From Macrotrachela quadricornifera (Eukaryota; Rotifera; Eurotatoria; Philodinida; Philodinidae): DNA of 64,000 nt. Of the stretch, positions 1 to 11,426 are shown piece after piece. Under the pieces are notes generated by a model. The model was given only the letters and a program-made list of their open reading frames with translations. It ran no database searches and was not told the origin of the DNA. The position numbers and the translations under genes are program-made. The stretch spans positions 543,912 through 607,911 of the forward strand of contig JAJEKB010021159.1 of the NCBI GenBank assembly GCA_022393335.1, written 5' to 3'. Within the stretch, counting starts at the first letter, position 1; every line of letters starts with the position of its first letter.

Positions 1-2031
1 ATATATAAAAAAATACTATTTTTATGTGGTAGTGAAATATCTTGTGTAGCTTAGATGAAGGCCACTTGCAACTTTAATCTTAAACAATTTATATGCATCC
101 GATAGCTCTTTTCTTACTCTATCTAAATATATATAAATTTTTCTGGGTAGCTAAGAAAATAGTGGAGAAAAACGGGTTACACTGAAAAAAAGAACGATCA
201 AAAATGATATATGTGGTATAGTTTTGCCCATAGAACCCTTATATTATCGAGACTTTTGAGAAAGCCATATATACAATTTTGTAGAGCGAAATTTTTTCTA
301 TCAAATGAGATATAATTTTAAACTATTCTATTGAAGTATGGTGGAGAAAAGTTTGAAATACTAACAGGCTTTGCAAAACATGAAAATAATATTTTTTTCA
401 CGAAAAATAGGGTAGCAGTATTCAGTGTTGATTTCATAACTTTTCGAAAGTACGCTCAAATGAGCTAAAAATTTGGATTTAGTAGTTTTAGATGATGCTC
501 TTTCACTTGCAATCAAAAAAAAGGGGGGTCAAAAATTTGAGGGTATAGCCTACTGAACCGATGCTCGATTTTCTCATGGACCGTCTCTTAATTACCTATT
601 CTAAGAAAAATTTGTGAGCCTTTTGGGAGAAGCGAACAATGGTCGAATTAATTAGTTAGAAGGCAAAGCTTCGGTACCCTATAAAGTTTGATGCACGGCA
701 AAGCTAGCCGTGAGTGGGCCCCCGAGGAGCGCCGACGAACAACTCGCTGTTCCTCTGTAGTTAGACATAGTAGCTGTCTTCTAATAGAGATATATAAAAA
801 TATCTTACACGATAATTTGTCACAAATTACATGACATTCGTGGTGACAGCATGAGAAGAATGGGAGCATAGTAAAAGCGTGTAACTTTGTCTCAGATGCG
901 AAATGCGGCAGGAGTCATTGTGTGATACTAGAAGTCAACTGATGGGTGGATTCTATGGTGATTTGACTTATTTTTTGAAATAATTGAAACGTGCAAAAGG
1001 CGAATGAGAACTATGAATTATAAGCTGCTCAACGAAGCCTGACAGATGGAACGGCTAGCCGTGAGTGGCGCCGACGAACGACTAGCCGTTCTCGTAATTG
1101 ATCGCAAAAATTGTGCTTTAGTATAGACTCAAATGAATCATTTGTAAATTGATTCTTAGCAGATTAAACCAATGTCGTAACTGTTAAATGATCGCGACCA
1201 TAATAAGGAGTTAGGCCCATAAAATTATACGTTCTTTAAGCAAAATTTTTGTTTTATAAAATGAGAACTAATTGAAAGAGTTTTATATTCTTATGATTCT
1301 ATATGGAATCAAGGGTTGGAATATCTAACATGATTGGAAAAAGTTGACTTAAATGTAGTAGTGTAACATTTCTCGGACAAAAGGATCAACGAATTCACAG
1401 GCTGAGCGCTACCTTGGTGAATTTTACTCTGCAATGATAGTTTTAGGACAGTATAAAAATCTTAAATGATACACGTGTTTCTACTTCGTGTTATGTGAAG
1501 AATGTAAATGAAAAATAGAGTAGGGAGAGATATTACAACTTTTCTTGATTCAGTCGAGGGTCAAGTGAGTCGGAGAGACGAACGTTACTTGTTCTTTAGC
1601 AATAATACAGTATGTTGTTTGAGTCGCATAAGTCATTCAAAAAGAGAAAGAAAAAAATGGTTTGGTGTGCATGCTCTTTCTTCTTTTCTCGCGGAATGTC
1701 GATGTCTTTGCACACAGCATACTTGAATAAAGGCCTTCACTGCACAGTAAATATTTGATAAGAACATGGAGAATGGCGCACTTTATTGACTGTCATTAGT
1801 GGGCTGTTTTTTCAACGTAGAAAAGAAACAACACAAAATCAACATATAGTGAAATAATGCTGAATCAGCAAGTCATGATGACGTTTGTGGCACTTTGATG
1901 TAAGCAAATTTCTTAACCGTCGTCCTATCACCCTTCGAATACTAAACTTTTTTCCGGATGGAGTCTGTACGTACCCTAGCTCAATTTCAAATATAGAGAG
2001 GATAGTTTGCTATCAATCTATCCAGAAGATA
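1..2031. other. Intergenic stretch, no gene supported
   Basis: About 2 kb of AT-rich sequence. The open frames are short and show no recognisable domain. It holds a GC-rich hairpin repeat (annotated separately), a copy near 1550-1595 of a motif also found at the ends of the 36.2-37.4 kb foldback element, and near 275-300 one variant of the core motif shared by the palindromic elements further along. It may be the remnants of old element ends. Confidence 0.5.
690..1100. repeat. Duplicated GC-rich hairpin motif (two copies)
   Basis: Two copies, about 690-750 and 1045-1096, share GCTAGCCGTGAGTG followed by GCGCCGACGAAC and a closing arm. In the second copy AACGGCTAGCCG at the left pairs with CGACTAGCCGTT at the right, making a hairpin much richer in G+C than its surroundings. 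The first copy is less symmetrical and carries an extra GGGCCCCCGAGG. Function is unknown. Confidence 0.5.
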
Positions 2032-2033
2032 TA

Positions 2034-4028
2034 AAGGGTGTGTCGTAAGTCCTGATTCCCTTCAAAAAATACACTTTTCTCGTCTGTTTTTCAGCCGAAT
2101 AGGCTCATTTCTGTACCATATATACTAGACATCTAGATCTATTCCATACTACAATTTCAGCTTTCTATCTCTTATAATAAGGAAAATATAAGTAGATTAA
2201 AATTAAGAAAAATTTTTCTGGTTTATTTCTAACGATTTTTCTGCTGTTTTATCGGAAATTAAAAAAAAAACAATAGTTTCAATAAGATTTACAAATCGAA
2301 ATTCTTAAATCATAATAAAAAAGTATATCAATGTTTATGTGTCTGCTCTCCATCTAGATCTATCACTTGCTGCAATAGAAATGGGATCTTTTCCATCATT
2401 TGTTCACATTTTGCTGGAGTAAACGTTTTCCATACTTGTATCACTTGATTTTCTAATTCTAATTCATTTGCAAATGTTTTTCCCCGGAGTTTTTCTTTGA
2501 TGGCACCCCAAACTCTCTCAATTGGCCAAACATCAGCAAATTTTGCATCACCAACTTCAGGATCAATACGTTCTTCAAATAAATCTTCAACAGTATTCAT
2601 CACAATTTTCGTTCTATGTTTCCCGTCTTGATCATCTTGGAAAATTGGTATTAAACTAGTATTTTGAAATGCTTGTTTTATCGAAGGTTCGACTTCTTCA
2701 TTTAAAAACTTTGCATACAAATCACTTGTTAAATATGTTTTCATATTTTTCTTTGTTTTGGATTGTTGTTGACGTAACCACCTTGTTAAATTAATTGGAC
2801 CTTCAATTGGAATGAGTCCACGTGATGAAATAGCTCCCCAAAAAATCAACTCTTTTGGAAATTTATCTGTAGGTGCATTAGCTATAGACGATGGCACATG
2901 TTCTCCTTCTTCCGCCCAAAAACCATCGTTCTTTTTATTTTGAAATGGATGTAAAGTGAATTTACCACTAAAATCTGTATTTACTATTCGATTCCATTTC
3001 CATTTTTTTGCTGACTTCATAATTCCGAATTGCATTCGTAGTTGTTTGGCACAAATCACTCGTCTGACTTTATTAATATCAGTTAGTTTTTGGGATTTTT
3101 TTGTTTTGAACCATTTTAATTTCAGTTGTCGTGTGGTCCGGTGTACTGTTTTTGGACTACATATAATTCCTTTTTGATTTAAAATGGATGTCACATTTCT
3201 AATCGATGCTCCTTTCTTTAATTTAATTAATGATTTTACTTTTTGTTGGAGAACTGGTGTTCTTATTGTAACAGGACGACCTGACCTTTGTTTATCATTA
3301 ATTGTATTTCTTCTCAATACTCTTCTAATTTTTGTTAAAAGTTGACGTCTTTTCAATGAAGGACGATTTTCTGATTCTTGAATAAAATTCGCAATTTCAG
3401 GTGCTTGCCATGAAGGATTCAGATTTTTTAAACCTAATACACTCGATCTAAATTCTTTATTCTTTTCCATCGTATTTGACATGATACAAGTATGAATTAT
3501 CAAATGTAAATTTATCTTGTTCTAATAAATTTGTAAGCAAGATTTGTTGTTTCAATTTAAAAATAAAACGATAACTTCATTAAAAAATATAAAAGTAGTA
3601 AATCAATTCACTTGGTTAGTAAAAGTTAATTTTTCTGTTCATGTCATTTGTTTCTAAATTTTGTTCTTCTGCACGTCACGTAAATCAGATAAAGGGATAT
3701 CGTTCATTTTTTTTCTGTTAATAATCACATGGATAAATAATAGAACAGAAGAGTTATATGCGGGACAATAAAAGTTAATCGTTATGAAATAGTAACTAAA
3801 TAACTATAATATTTTCAATCGTGTTGTTTGTAGAAATAAATCAGAAAAATTTTTCTTAATTTTAATCTACTTATATTTTCCTTATTATAAGAGATAGAAA
3901 GCTGAAATTGTAGTATGGAATAGATCTAGATGTCTAGTATATATGGTACAAAAATGAGTCTATTCGGCTGAAAAACAGATGAGAAAAGTGTATTTTTTGA
4001 AGGGAATCAGGACTTACGACACACCTTT
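2034..4028. mobile_element. Complete Tc1/mariner-type DNA transposon with 186-bp TIRs
   Basis: Terminal inverted repeats 2034-2219 and 3843-4028 are near-identical over 186 bp. They begin AAGGGTGTGTCGTAAGTCC on the left and AAAGGTGTGTCGTAAGTCC on the right, reverse-complemented. Both ends abut TA (2032-2033 and 4029-4030), the Tc1/mariner target duplication. One minus-strand transposase frame lies between them. Very similar TIRs and an open transposase frame suggest a fairly recent insertion. Confidence 0.9.
2328..3503 (-). CDS. Tc1/mariner superfamily transposase, DD37E-like
   Basis: A 391-residue frame without internal stops. The N-terminal third (about 28-135) is basic and looks like paired helix-turn-helix DNA-binding regions, with a GRPV motif near 75 typical of the linker in Tc1 transposases. 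The catalytic DDE domain follows: first aspartate D177 in NTDFSGKF, second D291 in FQDDQDGKH (aligned with FQQDNDPKH of Tc1), and glutamate E329 in WPIERVWG. There are 37 residues between D291 and E329, so the signature is DD37E rather than the usual DD34E. The enzyme should cut at the TIRs and paste at TA. The start may be Met8, since the first seven residues look non-conserved. Activity is unproven, but all three acidic residues are present. Confidence 0.88.
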   Translation of the reverse strand: MIIHTCIMSNTMEKNKEFRSSVLGLKNLNPSWQAPEIANFIQESENRPSLKRRQLLTKIRRVLRRNTINDKQRSGRPVTIRTPVLQQKVKSLIKLKKGASIRNVTSILNQKGIICSPKTVHRTTRQLKLKWFKTKKSQKLTDINKVRRVICAKQLRMQFGIMKSAKKWKWNRIVNTDFSGKFTLHPFQNKKNDGFWAEEGEHVPSSIANAPTDKFPKELIFWGAISSRGLIPIEGPINLTRWLRQQQSKTKKNMKTYLTSDLYAKFLNEEVEPSIKQAFQNTSLIPIFQDDQDGKHRTKIVMNTVEDLFEERIDPEVGDAKFADVWPIERVWGAIKEKLRGKTFANELELENQVIQVWKTFTPAKCEQMMEKIPFLLQQVIDLDGEQTHKH

Positions 4029-4030
4029 TA

Positions 4031-5007
4031 TGTAATATTTTCAGTAAATCATTAGAACTAGAATCTAAAGAGGGCCATTTTTCATAATATTATCTTCTGA
4101 CATTCCGTTATCCAATATTACTCTGCTGATTGCCATCAAATAGCTAAAACTAAAATTTACGAATAACTGTGCGGTGATAGACTGTTATCATGTCAACTTT
4201 AATTTACTTTCGGTCATCCATAACATAAGACAAAAATTTCTAGAATATCTTATAGAATTGTGCAAATGTATGAAATATTGAATTCAAACGAAATCTTATC
4301 AATAAAACATGTCTAATTAGTTCTACTCTCTGTGGTCCGAGCGGTTCCCAAATGATGAAAACCCGTTAATACATATTTCTCAGTCATTTCTACTATTGAC
4401 GATCTAGTGAATAACAGAGAGATCCATTACTAATTAAGGAAAGCGAAGCATAATATTCAATCTGGAATCCGCTCCGATTCCAGGTGGTGGGATGAGGGTT
4501 ACACATTATTATGTGACGTAGCAGGGCTCGAGACTGAATACTGTTCAAACCTTAATAGAATTCGGAGATTAGTATGAGACTAAGGCACTTGAGAACAAAT
4601 AGCCGATGTTACGATTAAGTTGATAGGGCCAAATTGTCGAAATTGAAATAAAAGCTGTTAGAGTATCCCCTGCGGGATTAAAAATTTGAAATACGATGGA
4701 GCTGCATACATTGTAAACCGCATATCTACAGTTTGTTCAGTTTAGTGTATATCGTGGTCTTTAATGCTCTGTCCATTACGATCTGCGGGGAGGACGATAA
4801 GTGTAAATTTCTATCCCTACATGCTCTCAAAGCTCTTGAAATAAGCTAATCTCACTATAGTCTTGAAACCCAATATTAATAGGCTTGTTTCACACTGATA
4901 AATTATAACGAAAGCATATAAACGACATATTCGTGAAGTTCCCCTGTACAAACAAGAATTTCACATTGATATCTATCGTCTGAAAAAACCTTGGCTGATC
5001 AAGATGT
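4031..5007. other. Intergenic stretch with a dispersed repeat
   Basis: No gene is supported. About 4640-4860 resembles 49480-49700: shared blocks include ATACATTGTAAACCG, ATATCTA followed by AGTTT, and TGTCCATTAC followed by TCTG. It is probably an old dispersed element of unknown class. A short hairpin (GGAATCCG ... CGATTCC) lies near 4467-4482. Confidence 0.4.
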
Positions 5008-5585
5008 GTTAAATCGCTTTTGGCTTGAGACTATAGCCATTAGATAGAGCCTACTGAGATGTGCTCAGATCCATAAGGGTTCGAATGCATGAGCCTCTGG
5101 AAACCAGATATTGGGTTTTTTTGGGTATTTTTCTAATGGGGTCTTGGTATTTGAGAAAACTCAAACTTTGGAATTTAGACCTGAAACTTTGCCCAATTAA
5201 ACGTTTCTACTAGAGTAGATATCATACAAAATTTTAGACCTTTAGCACAAATCTTTCGTGAACTATAAACTAGTCAAAATACCTATGGTTCCTATATGGA
5301 GGACGCTCGCAGTTCAGGAACCAGTAGCTGAAGAACGGTTTGTGCTAAAGGCCTGAAATTTTGTATGATATCTACTCTAGTAGAGATTTTTAATTGGGCA
5401 AAGTTTCAGGTCTAAATTCCAAAGTTTGAGTTTTCTCAAATACCAAGGCTCCATAAACAAAATATCCATAAAAATTCAATATCTCGTTCCCAAAGGCTGA
5501 TGCATCCAAACCCTTATGGATCTGAGCACATCTCACTAGGCTCTATCTAATGGCTATAGTCTCAAACCAAAAGTGATTTAACACC
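5008..5585. mobile_element. Foldback (long-TIR) non-autonomous element
   Basis: Arms of about 250 bp (5008-5258 and 5338-5585) are inverted copies. Paired blocks include GTGTTAAATC/GATTTAACAC, GATCCATAAGGGTT/AACCCTTATGGATC and ATGATATCTACTCTAGTAG with its complement. The roughly 80-bp spacer has its own small hairpin (GGTTCC ... GGAACC). No coding capacity is seen. The exact ends and target duplication are not clear. Confidence 0.75.
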
Positions 5586-7243
5586 TGGAGAGGTTTCCTC
5601 GTCAGTGTCTTCTTACTCTTTTACTTAAAAATTGTAAGTACAAAGTATACTTACACATAATTGTTTAACATTTGTTTTCTTTCTTTAGTCTCGATTATTT
5701 AACCTGTGTTAATCCATAGGGAACATTTCTGTGTCGTTTTAACTCTGATCACAACTGCGATGCTTTTATGGAACTTTATTATATTTAGACATAATTTGAA
5801 AAGTCCTATATAACGGATGTACCAGGACGAATCGATGTCTTAATATTTTACAGATTTTGCCATTAATTCTCATTCATGTAAATAAGATTTATGATTTTCC
5901 AAGACGCGCTTCAAACAGAATGTCCACGATAATTAATTTTGTGATACAGTATTTTGCTAGAAAACTGTCTGGGAAAAAAATGGACCGTGGTGAAACAAAT
6001 AAAAACTATACTATTTAGTAGAGCATGCACAAAGAGTTTTAAGGACTTATTATTGTTTTACAGTTCACCGTTAGCATTAAGTTTATTAAATCTATTTTAC
6101 TCATGGGTTATGTGTTCAGAAGGTTTTTGGTACCTCTGAAAGATATTTTAGACATGAAAACAAAGTATTGTGTTGAATGAAATCTTAGTAGTACACAGCA
6201 AAGAGAAACTGAAAGCAGCAAATCGTAAAAATGCCTACAATTGATTTCGAGCCATTTATAACGGGTTACATTAGAAAATCTCAAAAGAAACCTGATGCAT
6301 CAAGTCTCTACAAGATAATTATGAATGATATAGGGTATTCAAAGGATACGTCACATGTTCGGGAACGATTTGAGGTTTAACTTTTATTTGTCTGTAATTT
6401 GGGCGAGGTACTATTAATCTATATATATACTGTTTGTATCATCGTAGGCCAACTGATCTGTCGGCAAATAGCGAATAAATAATATTGATTTTTGTACTTC
6501 GCATTGAATGTAGTATAAGAGACAATGTGTCGGGCAGTGGTTCTACTCTCTTCTTAGTTTTCACAGAGATATGCCCAATACATAATCATATTAAAGGCAG
6601 AGATCTTATCGAGCATACATTGCAGATTGATGTAAAAAGTATCGGTGGCTTTAGCTGTTGTTTTTTGTTCGGGTTATGGATTGATCGGAGAATGAATGGA
6701 TATCAGAGTAACATTGACCGGATGGGCAATGAGAAAGCAAGAAATAATTCGTTCGCTGATAGCCTTCTCGGTCGATCCTGCCTCCCGCCAAGCTACAGTC
6801 GATTATTTGTTCAAGCAGGTAGCTACACCATGAGTCGAGCAAGTATAAGTTGTGCTTGGAATACTCGATGAGAGGACGGCGTATTCACCGGAATTGATGA
6901 CATCGAACGTTCCGATGTCTGAAGAACGAAGAAGAGAGAAAGACAGACGAATAGAATACAGTAAAGTTATTGAATTTATCACCCTAACTGATAATGATGA
7001 TAATAAAGGTGTCGGTAAACAAAAGCCATGTGCATGCGAAAGCAGTAGAGATCAAACGATAACAATGCAACTTTTGTACTAAAGTCACTTTCATTGTTTG
7101 ATATGAATAACAACAATCATGCGATGAATGATGCTGAAATTTCTCTAGTATTTTATCAATGTCTCTCTCAGTTTTTGATGATTTTGTAAAGACACGTTTT
7201 TAAGTATATCATTGATGCATTTTAGATACGTACCATATATATT
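5586..7243. other. Intergenic stretch, possible small coding fragment at 6231-6377
   Basis: No gene is recognised. A short plus-strand frame (ATG at 6231, stop near 6377, about 48 codons, starting MPTIDFEPFITGYIRKSQ) has codon use like the coding genes here and could be a relic or an isolated exon. Frames at 6485-7082 show no domain. The segment just before 7244 is the presumed promoter and leader of the dioxygenase-WD40 gene. No clear core promoter element is seen. Confidence 0.3.
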
Positions 7244-8743
7244 ATGGACACCAACATGCACTCAAATGTTGAGATACACAATTTACTACCTGATAGTGAA
7301 CTTTTATGTTTTGTTATTCTTTCATTGTTTACCAAAGAAGAATGTGAAAAACTATTGAACATAGAAAGAAAAAGTTCTTTCCAGAAAGCCATATCCAATT
7401 ATCCCACATATTATCGTAATAATGACAGATTGGTAATTGATGATCTAGACTTATCTAACTATCTTTTTGAAAGAGTTAAATCTTACTTGCCAAAACAAAT
7501 AGAAATAAAATCCAATATTCAATTGGAAAATGGAATTTGGACTTTATCTGAGCTAAATCATCGTTTAAGATTTTGCAAATACTCCGCAAATCAATATTTT
7601 CATAGACATCTTGACGGTATACATTATGCATCAAAAACAAAGCAATCTAAATTGACATTTATGATTTATTTGAACAGTGCAAGTGAATTTGAAGGAGGTA
7701 GAACCTTATTTTATAAGACAAAAGAAGCAAGTGACATATGGGCGTCGTATGTTCCTCAACAAGGTGACTTGATTGTATTTGATCACAATGTGTGGCACGA
7801 AGGAGAAGAAGTTAAAAAGGGTGAAAAATTTATTTTAAGAAGTGATATTTTATATACAAAAGAAGAAGATAGCAATCTGAAAGAGCCATTTAGTGAACAT
7901 TTAGGTTACATTTGGAAATTGTTACTGTTCGACCAAGAAACGTTACTCAGTGGTGGTCGAGATAAAGTAATCAATGTCTGGAATGTAAACGGAAATCTTT
8001 CTCAATCTTTAACAGGACATAATAATTCAATTCTGTGTATTGAAAAATTAAATAGAACCACGTTTCTGTCAGGTTCCAGAGACAAACAGATCAAAGTTTG
8101 GGAAAGGAGCGAAAATCGAACATTTCAATTAGTTAATTCATTCACTATCCATTCAGCAGTTGTACTATCGATATGTAAACTTGCTGACGATTTATTTGCT
8201 TCAAGTGGAGGTGACAATTTGATAAGAATAGCTAACTTAAACGGACAAATTCAATTGACATTAACTGAGCATAGAGACTGGGTTTGGCAAGTGGTGAAAC
8301 TAAACGATGAACATATTGCATCTTGTTCAGAAGATAATACAATAAAAATTTGGAATTATAGAACTCAAAAGTCTATTCAAACTTTTACTGACAATGGTCC
8401 AGTCATGTGTTTGTTCTACGATAGTATGACAAGAACACTTATAAGTGGAAACTTGCAAGGTGAAATTGTTTTCAGAGAATTATCAGAAGATTTTAATGAA
8501 ATACAGTCAAGAAAAGTTCCTGTACATCATGGAATTATAAGAACAATTTTAAAATTGAACGAAAACCTTATTGCAAGTGGTGGAGAAGACAATAAGATAA
8601 AAGTTTGGAATATTGAAAATGGACATTGTGTAGCAGAGCTTGAACATCAAAATTTTGTGCAATTTTTGGTATTGACGGAAGACAAGAAGCTTATAAGTGC
8701 ATCTTATGATGGAAAAATAAAAGTATGGCAAATACCAGTGTAA
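7244..8743 (+). CDS. Fe(II)/2-oxoglutarate dioxygenase (prolyl 4-hydroxylase-like) fused to WD40 propeller
   Basis: A single-exon 499-residue protein. Residues about 15-205 form a prolyl-4-hydroxylase-type jelly roll: metal ligands H122 and D124 (FHRHLDG) and distal H185 (VWHEGEEV), plus R199 (ILRSDI) in the position that binds 2-oxoglutarate. From about 217 to 499 there are about seven WD40 repeats, recognisable as SGGRDKVINVWN, SGSRDKQIKVWE, SCSEDNTIKIWN, SGGEDNKIKVWN and SASYDGKIKVWQ. The dioxygenase half should hydroxylate a protein side chain; the propeller would recruit the substrate. There is no signal peptide, so a cytosolic or nuclear site is likely. Substrate is unknown. The ATG at 7244 is the first in frame; Met5 is an alternative. 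Confidence 0.88.
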   Translation: MDTNMHSNVEIHNLLPDSELLCFVILSLFTKEECEKLLNIERKSSFQKAISNYPTYYRNNDRLVIDDLDLSNYLFERVKSYLPKQIEIKSNIQLENGIWTLSELNHRLRFCKYSANQYFHRHLDGIHYASKTKQSKLTFMIYLNSASEFEGGRTLFYKTKEASDIWASYVPQQGDLIVFDHNVWHEGEEVKKGEKFILRSDILYTKEEDSNLKEPFSEHLGYIWKLLLFDQETLLSGGRDKVINVWNVNGNLSQSLTGHNNSILCIEKLNRTTFLSGSRDKQIKVWERSENRTFQLVNSFTIHSAVVLSICKLADDLFASSGGDNLIRIANLNGQIQLTLTEHRDWVWQVVKLNDEHIASCSEDNTIKIWNYRTQKSIQTFTDNGPVMCLFYDSMTRTLISGNLQGEIVFRELSEDFNEIQSRKVPVHHGIIRTILKLNENLIASGGEDNKIKVWNIENGHCVAELEHQNFVQFLVLTEDKKLISASYDGKIKVWQIPV

Positions 8744-9559
8744 AACAATAGCAACAGCTAATAGAGTATTTATGAAATGGGAGAAGCAGAAGCAGTGAAT
8801 CATCGAACATAAGAATTCTTATCATACGTTTAGGCTCAGCTTAAACTATGCTACAACTAATCCATCTTTTTATCAATATCGTAAATGTTTATCTCAAATT
8901 AAAATGCGATATTTGTAGTTCAACTTCATGTGTATTCTACTTTTGCTTAGGTTTCATAGAAGACGGAATAACAAAAATCGTAGTAATATTATGGATGAAT
9001 CTAAAGAGTATAACGACAACAACTCTAAACAGGAAACTCAAATGAGTAAATTCATTGAAAGTTCGACTACCTATGCAGACAAAAAAACGCTAAAACGGTG
9101 TTTTGATGTATTAGATGTGATAATAGCAGAAAACAACGCTTTATAACGCGTGATTCAAAAAATATAAGAAATCAGGACGTTTTCACGCGTTTAGCTTTTT
9201 GTTAACGTTCTTTAACGCATGCAGTAGAGAAATTAGATAATTCAAATCATTTTAACGACAAGAGAAGCCTATTTTAACGTGTGAAAATGTGAAAATAGAA
9301 GAATATTAATAGTTATGTGTTGAAACTCTCCTATGTCAGTTATTTTTTTAGACAAAATCCGTTTTACTTGTTTCTTTTTACGGCCTATGATTATGTTTGC
9401 ATACCATATTAGATAGATAAAATTATGTCGATTGTAAGAAACAAGAAAAGTTGTCATCACCCATTATAGGTTGCACCGACTATTATATTTATTCATTACT
9501 ATATATATGTAATGAGATTGAAGCGTATTACGAGCATGTTTATCTATATATATATAAAG
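8744..9559. other. Intergenic stretch before the retrotransposon
   Basis: No gene is supported. A 51-codon plus-strand frame from an ATG at 8992 to 9146 (starts MDESKEYNDNNSKQ, then a leucine-rich end) follows an acceptor-like TTTGCTTAG at about 8942-8950. It could be a terminal exon, but nothing upstream joins it. About 9480-9560 is TA-rich microsatellite and is where the LINE inserted. Confidence 0.3.
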
Positions 9560-9746
9560 AAGAAAGTTTGTGTGTTACTCTTCACATTTACATTGTCCTG
9601 ATCAGACGTGTTTTGTCTTTCTTTTCTCTTTTCTCTTCGATTCTTCTGACTTTTTACCACGTTCTATACGCGTGGTCTTTTGTCCTTAAAGTTCATTTTT
9701 ATGAAATTAAGGAAATCGTCTGGTGCTCAATTAATTAAAAAAAGAA

Positions 9747-11426
9747 ATGGATGATCAACTAAATAATCATTCTACACCTGTGGTAATGATGGATGGACCT
9801 TTGCGTAATGATGATAAAGGCAAACGTCCAAGAGATGATTATGCACATGCTTCAATCGATCCCGGTGTTATGGTTCATTCTCCTCGATCATCACGTCGTT
9901 GTCTTTCAAATGTATCAGATGAGGATAATTTTCAAATTGTTACTAGCAAAAAATATAAACATCTGAATAACAATAGTGGTAGTGGTTGTATTTCTCATTC
10001 ACAACAAATTCATCATGATAAGGTTATGGAATGTGATGATAGACAAAATCTTAATATTAATGGTCCTAATGTTTCAAATTCTTCATCAAACTTGAATTAT
10101 CAACAACAAAGACCTATTACTGTAGCATCAACTAGATATGCTTTAACACGATATCCTTTTCCACCACATGTTGTACGTTTTAGTGGTAAAAAAATTTCAA
10201 TTAGTCGTTTCAAAGAGTTCATAATGCACCACTTTAAATCAACTTATGATCTCAATATGGAAATTGTTAATTGTAGATTTTCTAATTTAAAATGCACCAA
10301 CGATGATACTGATGTATTACTTTATGTAAAAGATCCACTTTCTTTTACGTTTTTGTTAGATCATACAAAATGGCCAGAAAAAATCTGTGATGAAAAGTTT
10401 ATTTTTCCGGTAATACCATCGATCCCACCACAATTATCTTTAATTATCAAAAATGTTGATCTTAAATTAGATTTTGTTGATTTCTCTAATGAAGTGAAAA
10501 ATTTGTATCCTGATATTAAAAATGTTATTAGAATGAAAAATAAATTTGGTTATGATATTAAACTAGTTAAATTAGAATTAATTTCTCCGAAAACCAGAGA
10601 TGATTTATTAAACTCTAAAAAAATTTTCATAAATTATATTTGTTATGATATTAGTGAATATCTTGCACCAGTTAATGTCTTAATATGTTCTAAATGTTGT
10701 GGCATAGGCCATTTTCGTCGTCAATGTACTGAAGCAGATGAAACATGCAAATCCTGTGGTGAAGGTTGTAAAGATTTAAAAAATCATCATTGTTCTTTGA
10801 TCATTAAATGTAAACATTGTCATGGGGATCATTTATCGAATTCTATGAAATGTCCTGTTGTCAAATCTTTTCGTGATGCTCTGACAAAAAGTTTATTACA
10901 GAACAATAGTAATAATCGTTCATATTCTTCAGTTATAACTACCAATCCTACCAACAATTTTTATCTTCCTTCAGCTGATTTTTCTAGTGTTTCAAATCCT
11001 TGGACATCAACGAAAAATGATTTTGATTCCAAGATCAATTTGCTTATGTCTGGTTTATCTCAAGTTAATGATACGCTTATTAAATTATGTGAATCTAATA
11101 AATGTTCTCAACAGTTTATTATTGAACAAAATAATCGTAATATAAATGTTATGAATGAAATTGATAGTTTAAAGTCTAGTTATTCAAATATGGAAACTGA
11201 TTTATCTTTTCTAAAGGAAAACTATTTTGTTTTTCTTAAATCAAAGAAAGAACAAGATGTCTTATATAAACAATTATTATTACCGATGTTAGATGATATT
11301 TTGAAATTTGTCGATACAATTAATATGGATAAAAATAAAAGAACATTAGATGCTGATATGAGAAGTCGATTTGAAAGATACCGTGCACAAGTGTCTAATG
11401 CTATGCAAGGTAAATCTTACATTTAA
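9747..11426 (+). CDS. LINE ORF1, nucleic-acid-binding protein with zinc knuckles
   Basis: 559 residues. The N-terminal about 130 residues are low-complexity and polar. A central region (about 135-305) contains RYALTRYPFPPHVVRF and is probably the RNA-binding/RRM-like part. It is followed by three CCHC-type clusters at about 313-375: CSKCCGIGHFRRQC, CKSCGEGCKDLKNHHC and CKHCHGDHLSNSMKC. The C-terminal part (about 425-520) is helical and rich in polar residues, probably a coiled coil for multimerisation. It should coat the element RNA. The stop overlaps the ORF2 start (TAATG), suggesting stop-restart translation coupling. Confidence 0.88.
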   Translation: MDDQLNNHSTPVVMMDGPLRNDDKGKRPRDDYAHASIDPGVMVHSPRSSRRCLSNVSDEDNFQIVTSKKYKHLNNNSGSGCISHSQQIHHDKVMECDDRQNLNINGPNVSNSSSNLNYQQQRPITVASTRYALTRYPFPPHVVRFSGKKISISRFKEFIMHHFKSTYDLNMEIVNCRFSNLKCTNDDTDVLLYVKDPLSFTFLLDHTKWPEKICDEKFIFPVIPSIPPQLSLIIKNVDLKLDFVDFSNEVKNLYPDIKNVIRMKNKFGYDIKLVKLELISPKTRDDLLNSKKIFINYICYDISEYLAPVNVLICSKCCGIGHFRRQCTEADETCKSCGEGCKDLKNHHCSLIIKCKHCHGDHLSNSMKCPVVKSFRDALTKSLLQNNSNNRSYSSVITTNPTNNFYLPSADFSSVSNPWTSTKNDFDSKINLLMSGLSQVNDTLIKLCESNKCSQQFIIEQNNRNINVMNEIDSLKSSYSNMETDLSFLKENYFVFLKSKKEQDVLYKQLLLPMLDDILKFVDTINMDKNKRTLDADMRSRFERYRAQVSNAMQGKSYI

